A DNA stretch of 7,975 nt, from positions 6,817 to 14,791 of the forward strand of contig DBCE01000153.1 in assembly GCA_002292895.1 (NCBI GenBank), in the 5' to 3' direction. The translations under genes were made by a program, and so were the position numbers. Position 1 is the stretch's first letter. Each line of letters begins with the position of its first letter. Of the stretch, positions 1 to 7,102 are shown piece after piece. Origin of the DNA: Phycisphaerales bacterium UBA966 (GTDB lineage Bacteria > Planctomycetota > Phycisphaerae > Phycisphaerales > SM1A02). A model generated the notes under the pieces. The model was not told the origin of the DNA. It did not search any database and saw only the letters and a program-made list of their open reading frames with translations.

Positions 1-3000
1 CGGTTTGGTCTTGGCCCTGGCGATCGCGTGGCGCAATGCTCAAGCAATGCGTATGACTCAAGTGTCGAAGAAACATGGATGGCGCTGGCGGTTGGTGCAA
101 CGCTGGTGCCAGTGGATGACGAACGCGTTCGATCCGGGCCCGACCTTGTCCCGTGGATGCGCGCGGAGCGGATCAATGTGTTCTGTCCACCACCAACGCT
201 CTTGCGCGCCATGGGTGTTGAACATCCACCAAGCGAGCTGCCCGACCTGCGGCTTCTATATGTCGGTGGCGAAGCACTGCCGCAAGACCTCTCTGACTTG
301 TGGAGCCAGCATGTGTGGCTTGAGAATGGCTACGGACCAACCGAATGCACAGTGACAGTAGTGCGCGGTCGCATGCAACCGGGAGTCCCGGTGCACATTG
401 GTACGGCCGTTGACGGCAATGACGCGTTTGTATTGAACGATGCAGGCGAAGTGGTCAGTCACGGAACCGAAGGCGAACTGTGGATGCGCGGCATTGGCTT
501 AGCGCGCGGATATCGAAATCTCCACGAAACGACGGCAGAACGCTTTGTTGAGCATGCCGCGCTTGGACGCATCTACCGAACCGGTGATCGAGTGCGCGCA
601 CGGGCGAACGGTGACCTTGAGTACCTCGGCCGTGCTGACGGGCAAGTGAAGCTCCGCGGCTACCGCGTGGAACTTCCGGCGATCGAAGCGTGCCTGATGG
701 AACACCCCAGCGTTACGCATGCGGCATGCGCCGTCGTTAGCGATGGCGCACATGCGAAACTTGGCGCGTGTGTTGTGCTAAACACTCGCTCCGTCACTGA
801 GAGCGAAACACTGACGAGCACGCTCAGCACGTGGGTCCGCGAACGCTTGCCCATCTACATGGTGCCGGCACATGTGCGTGCGGTTGATTCAATACCAACA
901 CTCGTCAGTGGAAAGATTGATCGACGCGCAATGGCTGCGGCACTTGCCGACGACTTTCAATCTGTTGATCCCAGCATGGTCGAGCATTGGGAAACGGTGT
1001 GCGCTGATCACACTTGCCCCATCGAAGAGCGCGTGTGCGCCGCATTTGCAGCAGCGCTGGGAATGAGTAGCGCGCCCGCGCCGGACGCAAACTTCTTCAC
1101 TGACCTCGGCGGCGATTCGCTGCGTGCCGTGGATTGCCTGCTTCGCTTGCGCCGCGGATGCACAGTCAGTAGCGGTGTACGGGACATCTATGCAGATCCA
1201 ACAGCGGCTGGGCTGGCACGCGTGATTCAGCGTCAAGGATTTGATCAGCCGCGCGTGGCGAATGGCAACACAAAACAGCGGGATTTGCTTTCAAAAAACG
1301 GCACACCGAACGACGCGAGCCCAGAGAACAATCACGGCACCGCAATGCTCGGATCGGTTGGCCAAGTACTTATCGTTGCACTTGGCTTCGTCCCACCCGC
1401 CTGTGCGGCGTACCTCCTGCTATTCCATGCACTCCCTGCGCTCGTGACCGCGGTTGGTGCAGCGCATGCTGTTTGGATCACGCCACTGGCACTGATGGTG
1501 CTTGCGGCGCTGTGGCTACCAGTCAGCGTATTCATGACGCTTGCAACAAAGCGCATCCTTATCAATAGATATCACGTTGGCCGCGTTCGGGCATGGAGTC
1601 CGCAGTTTGTACGCGAGTGGATCGTTGAACAAGTTTCCAACACTATCCCGTGGAGCCTGATTGAAGGCACCGAATTGGTGAGTTGGACGTACCGAGTACT
1701 CGGCGCGCGCATCGGTCGACGTGTGCACATCCATCGCGGCGTGAACATGCGGCGCGGCGGGTGGGACTTAGTAGAGATTGGCGATGGCGCAACTCTGGCG
1801 CAGGATGCAGTGGTACTCACGAGTCACCTGCATCAGGGCGAAATTGTGCATGACCGCGTACGTGTTGGCGCCGGCGCACACGTCGGCATCCGTGCCACCC
1901 TGCATCCGGGTAGTTCGCTCGGAGTGCGCGCTTCCATCGAACCGCTGAGCGTGCTGCTTGCTGGAACGCATATTCCGCCGGGTGAACGTTGGTCCGGTGT
2001 TCCGGCGGCGCCTACTGCTTCTCAAGCAGAGGTTACGCCACGCCTTCATGCGGGTTGGAATCCATGGACTTACACCGCGGTATTCCTCCTGGTACGCGCC
2101 GTACTTGCCATGGCCGGACTTGTCCCACCGATGCTCTTGGCGCTGGTCCTGATCACTCTTGACAACCAAGCCGTCAGCGATTGGGTTGCCCACCCGGCAA
2201 TCACCTGGCATGCGGTGGCGCTTGCCTCCGTATGGAGCGCCGCCAGCATCGTGCTGTGGCTCGTTTATGCCGCGCTGGCGATGCGATTCACCCGCAGAAT
2301 TCGTCCGGGATTCCATCCGCGCTACAGCTGGACGTACTTCTGGATTTGGAATCGAACCGGCACCGTAGAAGCGGCGGGCCGATGGATTAGTGGCACGCTT
2401 TTCTGGCCGATGTGGCTGCGCGCCGCCGGCATGCAGGTTGGGCGCGGCAGCGAAGTGAGCACCATCATTGATGTGCTTCCAGAATCCGTTTCCATCGGCA
2501 ACGATTCCTTCTTTGCTGATGGCGTGTATCTGTGCTGCCCGTTTGTCCACGACGGCATGGTGCATGTTGGGCACACCACGCTTGGAGATGGAACATTCCT
2601 TGGAAATCACTGCGTCATTCCAGCGCAAATGCGTTATCCCGATGGCATGTTCGTTGGCGTCAGCACCATAGCTCCCCCTGATGCTGGCAAGGATCAAGGA
2701 TGGTTTGGCGTGCCGCCGATGTTGCTACACCGCAGAGAAGTGGTGGACGTTGACCGTCGCCTCACTCATGATCCAGGCTTCTGGCAACAAGTCTCGCGTT
2801 GGAGTTGGGAATCGGCGCGATGCCTCGTCGCCGCGCCAGCGCTCATTTCCGGGATCGCATGGATTGCCGCCGTAGAGACGGCGCATCAGGCATCGTCGAT
2901 CTGGTGGTGCGCCTTGGTGTGGGCTCCACTGGCAAGTGCGGTCACATGGTTAGCCGTGATCACCTTTGGTATTTCCGCCAAGTGGCTACTGCTTGGACGC

Positions 3001-3444
3001 GTGCAACCCGGCCAACATGGCCTGTGGAGTTGCTGGTGCAGTCGGTGGGATTATCTCTACGTGCTGTGGTGGTTCAGTGCGCGCGCCGCGCTTCTTCGCG
3101 TGGAAGGAACACCGCTTCTCAACATCGCGCTGCGCGCCACCGGCATGCACATTGGTCGCAATGTTCTCATCGGACCAGGCGCCACACAGATTGTGGATCC
3201 AGACATGCTGCACTTTGCTGACGGTGCCACGGTGGCCTGCCACTTTCAGGCGCACAGCTTTGAAGACCGAATTCTGAAGATTGACCACGTACATATTGGC
3301 ACCGGGGCCAATGCCGGAGAAAACGCGGTGGTCTTCTACGGCGCCACCATTGAGCCCGGGGGGACGCTGGAGTCGGGGAGCGTCCTGATGAAACGTGGCG
3401 TGGTGCCAGCCGGCACGGTGGCCATTGGCGCGCCGGTGGGGTGA
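1..3444 (+). CDS. Pls/PosA-family nonribosomal peptide synthetase, 5' partial (A-PCP-TM/C x3)
   Basis: The frame is open to base 1, and upstream residues RFGLGPGDR continue the adenylation homology, so the real start lies before the window; 1147 residues are visible. The GTG at 28 is internal. Counting base 1 as residue 1: adenylation motifs A4 (YDSS, 18-21), A5 (NGYGPTE, 109-115), A6 (GELWMRG..LARGY), A7 (YRTGD, 192-196), A8 (GRADGQVKLRGYRVEL, 210 on), A9 (LPIYMVP) and A10 (SGKIDR, catalytic Lys305); the ATP-binding A3 loop is upstream. A carrier domain follows, with phosphopantetheine Ser373 in DLGGDSL. After a hydrophilic linker come six predicted membrane helices in three pairs, each pair followed by a hexapeptide-like domain. 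This layout is that of epsilon-poly-lysine synthetase (Pls) and PosA, membrane enzymes that activate one amino acid as adenylate and thioester and polymerise it. No HHxxxDG condensation motif or thioesterase is seen. The family call is firm; the product is not known. Confidence 0.9.
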   Translation, partial: RFGLGPGDRVAQCSSNAYDSSVEETWMALAVGATLVPVDDERVRSGPDLVPWMRAERINVFCPPPTLLRAMGVEHPPSELPDLRLLYVGGEALPQDLSDLWSQHVWLENGYGPTECTVTVVRGRMQPGVPVHIGTAVDGNDAFVLNDAGEVVSHGTEGELWMRGIGLARGYRNLHETTAERFVEHAALGRIYRTGDRVRARANGDLEYLGRADGQVKLRGYRVELPAIEACLMEHPSVTHAACAVVSDGAHAKLGACVVLNTRSVTESETLTSTLSTWVRERLPIYMVPAHVRAVDSIPTLVSGKIDRRAMAAALADDFQSVDPSMVEHWETVCADHTCPIEERVCAAFAAALGMSSAPAPDANFFTDLGGDSLRAVDCLLRLRRGCTVSSGVRDIYADPTAAGLARVIQRQGFDQPRVANGNTKQRDLLSKNGTPNDASPENNHGTAMLGSVGQVLIVALGFVPPACAAYLLLFHALPALVTAVGAAHAVWITPLALMVLAALWLPVSVFMTLATKRILINRYHVGRVRAWSPQFVREWIVEQVSNTIPWSLIEGTELVSWTYRVLGARIGRRVHIHRGVNMRRGGWDLVEIGDGATLAQDAVVLTSHLHQGEIVHDRVRVGAGAHVGIRATLHPGSSLGVRASIEPLSVLLAGTHIPPGERWSGVPAAPTASQAEVTPRLHAGWNPWTYTAVFLLVRAVLAMAGLVPPMLLALVLITLDNQAVSDWVAHPAITWHAVALASVWSAASIVLWLVYAALAMRFTRRIRPGFHPRYSWTYFWIWNRTGTVEAAGRWISGTLFWPMWLRAAGMQVGRGSEVSTIIDVLPESVSIGNDSFFADGVYLCCPFVHDGMVHVGHTTLGDGTFLGNHCVIPAQMRYPDGMFVGVSTIAPPDAGKDQGWFGVPPMLLHRREVVDVDRRLTHDPGFWQQVSRWSWESARCLVAAPALISGIAWIAAVETAHQASSIWWCALVWAPLASAVTWLAVITFGISAKWLLLGRVQPGQHGLWSCWCSRWDYLYVLWWFSARAALLRVEGTPLLNIALRATGMHIGRNVLIGPGATQIVDPDMLHFADGATVACHFQAHSFEDRILKIDHVHIGTGANAGENAVVFYGATIEPGGTLESGSVLMKRGVVPAGTVAIGAPVG
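1570..3441 (+). repeat. Threefold internal repeat of the synthetase C-terminal domain
   Basis: Three homologous protein units are visible at about 1570-2013, 2302-2721 and 3001-3441. Each opens with a His- or Gly-rich segment rich in Trp/Tyr (YHVGRVRAW, RPGFHPRYSW, VQPGQHGLWS). Each then has a GT/GTE element, a 'LGA/LRA-G-M-x-IGR' element (LGARIGRR, RAAGMQVGR, RATGMHIGR), a stretch of hexapeptide-like turns, and a closing GVPA-like tail (WSGVPAAP, WFGVPPML, AIGAPVG). A pair of hydrophobic helices precedes each unit (about 1360-1550, 2062-2290 and 2818-2970). This matches the three tandem C domains of Pls, thought to join successive monomers. The copies are highly diverged at DNA level, so the triplication is old. 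Confidence 0.75.
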
Positions 3445-3445
3445 C

Positions 3446-3457
3446 TCGAGCGCTCGA
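3446..3457. repeat. 12-bp perfect palindrome after the synthetase stop
   Basis: TCGAGCGCTCGA is self-complementary across all 12 bases and begins two bases after the synthetase stop codon. It has no loop and no following T-run, so it is a poor intrinsic terminator. It could be a protein-binding site or chance. Confidence 0.3.
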
Positions 3458-3521
3458 CCGACAAATTTCAGCCTACTGAAGTCGTCAAAAAAGCCCAAAT
3501 TTATGCAGTTTGAGAAAACAC

Positions 3522-3544
3522 TTTCCCGGAATCTGCCCGGGAAA
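3522..3544. promoter_or_regulatory. Perfect inverted repeat, candidate operator of the sdh operon
   Basis: TTTCCCGG (3522-3529) and CCGGGAAA (3537-3544) are exact reverse complements separated by 7 bases. The repeat is centred 23 bases upstream of the TATAAT element and covers the place where a -35 box would lie. No T-run follows on the + strand, so a regulator site is more likely than a terminator. An activator replacing a weak -35, or a repressor, are both possible (inference). Confidence 0.45.
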
Positions 3545-3555
3545 TCATGCGTGGC

Positions 3556-3561
3556 TATAAT
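3556..3561 (+). promoter_or_regulatory. Perfect -10 element (TATAAT) of the sdh operon promoter
   Basis: TATAAT matches the primary sigma-factor -10 consensus exactly. With the usual spacing, transcription would begin near A3567, giving a leader of about 36 bases before the GTG at 3603. At 16-18 base spacing upstream there is no TTGACA-like -35 (CTGCCC at 17), which suggests the promoter may depend on an activator or the inverted repeat beside it. Confidence 0.55.
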
Positions 3562-3587
3562 CGCCAACCCCTTCTTTGATTGAATTT

Positions 3588-3594
3588 GAAAGGA
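3588..3594 (+). promoter_or_regulatory. Ribosome binding site that sets the sdhC start at GTG 3603
   Basis: GAAAGGA lies 8 bases before GTG 3603, good Shine-Dalgarno spacing. The longer in-frame alternative, TTG at 3576, would place this site inside the coding region and has no purine-rich sequence before it. It would also begin only about 9 bases after the predicted transcription start. Confidence 0.7.
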
Positions 3595-3602
3595 CGCCTC
3601 GC

Positions 3603-4451
3603 GTGACTCGCTCGCCAATTCCACTTCCCCAAGTTCGCGGATTTCTCCAGACGCAGAGAACTGATTACTGGTGGGTCACCCCCATCTTGGTCTTACTCGG
3701 TCTCGGTAGTTTCGTTATCTATTCCACTTGGGCTGCATTCCAAGGATGCAACTATTTCATCGGGGGCATCGATCAGCCCGGCGTACAGCGGCTGCTGTCG
3801 CCGTTCTATTCACCGGTGCTCTGGGACCCAACGGGCATCAATTCTGGCCATGCGTGGTTTGGACAACTTCCCGGATGGTGGCCTTCGTTCATTCCGTTCT
3901 CACCAGCCCTCCTGATTCTGCCCTTCCCTGCCGGATTCCGCTTTACTTGCTATTACTATCGCGGCGCCTATTACAAGGCGTTCTGGGGCGATCCAGTCAG
4001 CTGCGCAGTCGGCGAGCCTGGCTTCCGCGGCGGCAACTACCGCGGCGAACAGAAGTTCCCGCTGATCATGCAAAACATTCACCGCTACTTCTTGTATGCC
4101 GCGGTGTTGTTCATCGGCCTGCTTGCTTGGGACGGCATCGCCAGCTTGCAGCACTACAACGCTGACGGCACACGCTCATTCGGACTGAGTGTTGGATCGT
4201 TAATACTGATTATCAACCCAATCTTCTTGAGCCTGTACACCTTCGGTTGCCATTGCATGCGCCACTTTGTCGGCGGCAATCATGACTGCCTATCGTGCAG
4301 TATGGATGGTGGCAATGCCTACCGTAAGGTCACCTGGCTCAATCAGCGCCACATGTTGTTCGCTTGGATCAGTTTGTTTGGAGTGGCATTCACCGATATC
4401 TACGTGCGCTTGTGCGCAAACGGAACCTGGACCGACTTGAGGATCTTATGA
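3603..4451 (+). CDS. sdhC: Succinate dehydrogenase membrane anchor, Sdh1/type F-like
   Basis: The GTG start gives 282 residues. The protein anchors SdhAB to the membrane and passes electrons to quinone. Five hydrophobic segments are predicted near residues 24-46, 97-118, 162-182, 195-216 and 251-270. Family-like blocks include TCYYYRGAYYKAFW (115 on), FPLIMQNIHRYF (152-163), FGCHCMRHFVGG (214 on) and AWISLFGVAFTDIYV near the C-terminus. From memory of the family these fit the mycobacterial Sdh1 anchor (about 270 residues), not the two small haem-binding SdhC/SdhD subunits. In mycobacterial Sdh1 a Rieske-type [2Fe-2S] cluster lies in the membrane with two Cys and two His ligands; Cys116, Cys134, His217 and His221 are the best candidates here (inference). 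Further cysteines (218, 229, 232) lie next to this site. The stop overlaps the sdhA start as ATGA, so translation is probably coupled. Confidence 0.82.
   Translation: MTRSPIPLPQVRGFLQTQRTDYWWVTPILVLLGLGSFVIYSTWAAFQGCNYFIGGIDQPGVQRLLSPFYSPVLWDPTGINSGHAWFGQLPGWWPSFIPFSPALLILPFPAGFRFTCYYYRGAYYKAFWGDPVSCAVGEPGFRGGNYRGEQKFPLIMQNIHRYFLYAAVLFIGLLAWDGIASLQHYNADGTRSFGLSVGSLILIINPIFLSLYTFGCHCMRHFVGGNHDCLSCSMDGGNAYRKVTWLNQRHMLFAWISLFGVAFTDIYVRLCANGTWTDLRIL
4439..4442 (+). promoter_or_regulatory. Ribosome binding site of sdhA
   Basis: GAGG inside the last codons of sdhC lies 5 bases before ATG 4448. It supports that start over the in-frame ATG at 4364, which would overlap sdhC by 88 bases and add a segment unlike any flavoprotein N-terminus. 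Confidence 0.65.
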
Positions 4452-6268
4452 GTTTCACTGATCAATACATCGTGCATGAACATGACGTGCTTGTCATCGG
4501 CGCCGGCGGCGCAGGTCTGCGCGCAGCGATCGAGGCATCTGCTGCGGGCGTCAAGGTTGGCGTGATTTGCAAGTCCCTGCTTGGTAAAGCCCACACCGTG
4601 ATGGCCGAGGGCGGCATGGCTGCAGCCATGGGCAACGTTGATGACCGCGACAACTGGGAGGTCCACTTCGCAGACACCATGCGAGGCGGCCAGTACCTGA
4701 ACAACCCAATCATGGTTGAACACCATGCCAAGGAAGCGCCCGCGCGCGTACTGGAACTCGAATCCTGGGGCGCCGTCTTTGACCGCACCAAGGAAGGCAA
4801 GATCCTGCAGCGCAACTTCGGTGGACACCGCTATCCGCGCTTGGCGCACGTTGGTGACCGAACCGGCCTGGAACTGATTCGCACGCTGCAAGATCACGGC
4901 ATTCACCAGGGCATGGAAGTGTTCATGGAGATGACCGTCGTGTCGCTGCTCACCACTGGTGGGCGCATTTCCGGCGTGCTTGGATATGACCGCGAACGCG
5001 GTCGCATGCATGTTTGGAAGGCAAAGGCAGTGGTCTTGGCAACGGGCGGCATTGGCAAGTCATTCCGAATCACCAGTAACAGTTGGGAAGGAACGGGCGA
5101 CGGCCACGCGCTTGCCTATGAAGCAGGCGCCGAACTCATGGATATGGAGTTTGTGCAGTTCCACCCCACCGGAATGGTCTGGCCACCAAGCGTGCGCGGC
5201 ATTCTGGTCACCGAAGGCGTTCGCGGCGAAGGCGGCGTATTGCGCAACAGCGAAGGCAAGCGCTTCATGTTTGATGACGTGCCGGATGCGTACCGCAATC
5301 AGGTTGCCAAGGATGAGGAAGAGGGCTGGCGCTACGTGTGCGGCGACAAGAACGCCAATCGTCCACCGGAACTTCTCACCCGCGACCACGTTGCGCGCTG
5401 CATCAACCGAGAAATCAAGGCCGGTCGCGGATCTCCGCACGGCGGCGTGTATTTGGACATCGGCTGGATCAAAGAGAAGTTGCCGAATGCATCTGCGCAC
5501 ATTCAGCGCAAGTTGCCCAGCATGTACCACCAGTTCAAGCAGCTTGCCGGTGTAGACATCACCACCGAAGCGATGGAAGTTGGTCCAACCACGCACTATG
5601 TGATGGGTGGCGTCGCTGTTGATGGCCATACACAGATGTCGTGCGTTCCGGGGCTGTTTGCCGCGGGTGAAGTCACGGCTGGTCTGCATGGAGCTAACCG
5701 CCTCGGCGGTAACTCCCTGTCTGACCTGATCGTATTCGGCAAGCTGGCTGGCGAACACGCTGCCAAGTTTGTGAAGGAACACGGCGCAGTCGAAGTGGAT
5801 CAAGCACAGGTTGAGGCACACACGCGCGCCATCATGGCGCCGTTTGATCGCCCAAACGGCGAGAATCCCTACGGCATCCAGCAAGATCTGCAGAACACCA
5901 TGCAGGACTTGGTTGGCATTGTCCGCGTTCAAGGCGAAATGGAATTGGCGCTTGCCAAGATCGAGGAATACAAAGCGCGCCTGAAGAACGTTGGTGTCAT
6001 TGGACACCGCGAATACAACCCAGGCTGGCATACGGCGATTGATTTGCCGTGCATGCTCACGGTTTCTGAGTCCATCACTCGCAGCGCACTTGACCGCAAG
6101 GAAAGCCGCGGCGCGCAGTTCCGTGATGACTACCCCGAGAAGAGCGCCGAGTGCTCAACATTCAATCTGGTTGCCAAGAAGGCGCCGGATGGTTCCATGC
6201 AAGTAACGCGCCGTCCGATCCTTCAGATGCGCGATGATCTGAAGGCTGTCATCGAGAAGATGAAGTAA
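4448..6268 (+). CDS. sdhA: Succinate dehydrogenase flavoprotein subunit
   Basis: The 606-residue protein oxidises succinate to fumarate with covalently bound FAD, in the TCA cycle and respiratory chain, on the cytoplasmic face of the membrane. The N-terminal FAD-binding motif VIGAGGAGLRAA begins near residue 16. HTVMAEGG carries His49, equivalent to the histidine that bonds FAD. Other active-site residues, placed by similarity to E. coli SdhA, are His239 (FHPTG), the LVTEGVRGEGG loop (Arg259), the proton-transfer Arg312 (TRDHVAR), His383 (THYVMGG) and Arg418 (GANRLGGNS). All are present, so the enzyme should be active. Between FMFDDVPD and the catalytic Arg there is an insert with EEEGWRYVCGDKNANRPPE that E. 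coli lacks and that I associate with the mycobacterial Sdh1 flavoprotein. Fumarate reductase activity cannot be excluded from sequence. The gene follows sdhC by an ATGA overlap and precedes sdhB by 9 bases. Confidence 0.96.
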   Translation: MSFTDQYIVHEHDVLVIGAGGAGLRAAIEASAAGVKVGVICKSLLGKAHTVMAEGGMAAAMGNVDDRDNWEVHFADTMRGGQYLNNPIMVEHHAKEAPARVLELESWGAVFDRTKEGKILQRNFGGHRYPRLAHVGDRTGLELIRTLQDHGIHQGMEVFMEMTVVSLLTTGGRISGVLGYDRERGRMHVWKAKAVVLATGGIGKSFRITSNSWEGTGDGHALAYEAGAELMDMEFVQFHPTGMVWPPSVRGILVTEGVRGEGGVLRNSEGKRFMFDDVPDAYRNQVAKDEEEGWRYVCGDKNANRPPELLTRDHVARCINREIKAGRGSPHGGVYLDIGWIKEKLPNASAHIQRKLPSMYHQFKQLAGVDITTEAMEVGPTTHYVMGGVAVDGHTQMSCVPGLFAAGEVTAGLHGANRLGGNSLSDLIVFGKLAGEHAAKFVKEHGAVEVDQAQVEAHTRAIMAPFDRPNGENPYGIQQDLQNTMQDLVGIVRVQGEMELALAKIEEYKARLKNVGVIGHREYNPGWHTAIDLPCMLTVSESITRSALDRKESRGAQFRDDYPEKSAECSTFNLVAKKAPDGSMQVTRRPILQMRDDLKAVIEKMK

Positions 6269-6271
6269 GGA
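6267..6271 (+). promoter_or_regulatory. Ribosome binding site of sdhB
   Basis: AAGGA overlaps the sdhA TAA stop and sits 6 bases before ATG 6278, consistent with re-initiation by ribosomes finishing sdhA. Confidence 0.65.
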
Positions 6272-6277
6272 TTCAAT

Positions 6278-7081
6278 ATGTCCACCCAAACAGCAACAGC
6301 AGCAATAACCACGCCAAAGCCGCCCGCCGATCACGCTCGTCCGGTGCACTTTCGCATCTGGCGCGGCGACAAGGACACTGGTGCCTTCGTTGAGTACACC
6401 GTGAATGTCACTGAGGGCATGGTGCTCCTTGATTGCGTGCATCGCATTCAGGCAGAACAGGCGTCCGACCTGGCGTGCCGCTGGAACTGCAAGGCCGGCA
6501 AGTGCGGCTCGTGCTCCGCGGAAATCAACGGCAAACCAAGCCTGATGTGCATGACTCGCATGGACACCTTGCCACCGGACAAGGTGGTCACTGTGGAGCC
6601 AATGCGCTCGTTCCCACTCATTCGCGACCTAGTCACGGATGTCAGCTGGAACTTCCGCGTCAAGAAGACCATCAAGCCGTTCAAGCCGCGCAAGCCTGAC
6701 AATGCTGATGGCTCCTGGACCATGTTCCAGCAAGACATCGACCGCGTACAAGAGTTCCGCAAGTGCATTGAGTGCTTCTTGTGCCAGGATGTCTGCCACG
6801 TCATCCGTGACCACCACAAGGAAGACGAATTCATCGGGCCGCGCTTCTTGATGTACACCGCGGCCCTGGAAATGCACCCACTCGACACGGAAGACCGCGT
6901 CGGCGACCTCAAGAATCGCGACGGTATTGGCTACTGCAATATCACTAAGTGCTGCACCAAGGTGTGCCCGGAACACATTGGTATCACCGACAACGCCATC
7001 ATTCCGATGAAGGAACGCGTGGTGGATGAGTTCTACGATCCGATCACGCGTCTGTTCCGAATCTTCAAGGGCAAGAAGTAA
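6278..7081 (+). CDS. sdhB: Succinate dehydrogenase iron-sulfur subunit
   Basis: The 267-residue protein carries electrons from the FAD of SdhA to the membrane anchor. The N-terminal ferredoxin-like domain has Cys71, Cys76, Cys79 and Cys91 (CKAGKCGSC, then C after 11 residues) for the [2Fe-2S] cluster. The C-terminal domain has CIECFLCQDVC (Cys163, 166, 169, 173) and CNITKCCTKVCP (Cys220, 225, 226, 230). By spacing to E. coli SdhB, Cys163, 166, 169 and 230 would bind [4Fe-4S] and Cys173, 220 and 226 would bind [3Fe-4S]. The RWNCKAGKCGSC version, the extra Cys225 and the tail PEHIGITDNAIIPMKERVVD fit the mycobacterial Sdh1 iron-sulfur subunit better than the CREGICGSC type of E. coli. The first 20 residues are a Thr/Ala/Pro-rich lead with no cluster motif. 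It is the last gene of the operon; the next gene converges on it. Confidence 0.95.
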   Translation: MSTQTATAAITTPKPPADHARPVHFRIWRGDKDTGAFVEYTVNVTEGMVLLDCVHRIQAEQASDLACRWNCKAGKCGSCSAEINGKPSLMCMTRMDTLPPDKVVTVEPMRSFPLIRDLVTDVSWNFRVKKTIKPFKPRKPDNADGSWTMFQQDIDRVQEFRKCIECFLCQDVCHVIRDHHKEDEFIGPRFLMYTAALEMHPLDTEDRVGDLKNRDGIGYCNITKCCTKVCPEHIGITDNAIIPMKERVVDEFYDPITRLFRIFKGKK

Positions 7082-7085
7082 GCCG

Positions 7086-7102
7086 CGTTACGGAAAGTAA
7101 CG
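7086..7102. terminator. Small hairpin at the convergent gene junction
   Basis: CGTTAC (7086-7091) and GTAACG (7097-7102) form a perfect 6-bp stem with a GGAAA loop. It begins 5 bases after the sdhB stop and covers the stop codon of the opposite gene. It could serve as a weak two-way terminator or mRNA 3'-end stabiliser. There is no clear T-run on either side, so intrinsic termination is doubtful. Confidence 0.3.

Noticed and set aside
5..355. Open frame on the + strand in another frame at the window start
   Set aside because: It overlaps the adenylation domain, whose motifs are clear in the frame starting at base 1.
1768..2697. Long open frame on the - strand (309 codons) opposite the synthetase
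   Set aside because: It is antisense to a well-supported coding region, its translation has no recognisable motif, and it follows the codon bias of the + strand gene.
3446..3482. Intrinsic terminator after the synthetase (12-bp palindrome and a TTCAG/CTGAA stem at 3467-3480)
   Set aside because: Neither structure is followed by a T-run on the + strand; the nearby homopolymer is A, not T.
3576..3602. TTG start for sdhC, nine residues longer
   Set aside because: It has no ribosome binding site, and the GAAAGGA site at 3588-3594 points to GTG 3603.
2986..3624. Open frame on the - strand spanning the synthetase end and the intergenic region
   Set aside because: It would run through the sdh promoter and the synthetase C-terminal repeat, and it shows no family motif.
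4364..4447. Upstream ATG extension of sdhA
   Set aside because: It would overlap sdhC by 88 bases, whereas ATG 4448 has a ribosome site and the normal flavoprotein N-terminus.
5060..6031. Long open frame on the - strand (323 codons) opposite sdhA
   Set aside because: It lies wholly within sdhA, whose catalytic residues are all present in the + frame. The antisense translation has no domain-like pattern.
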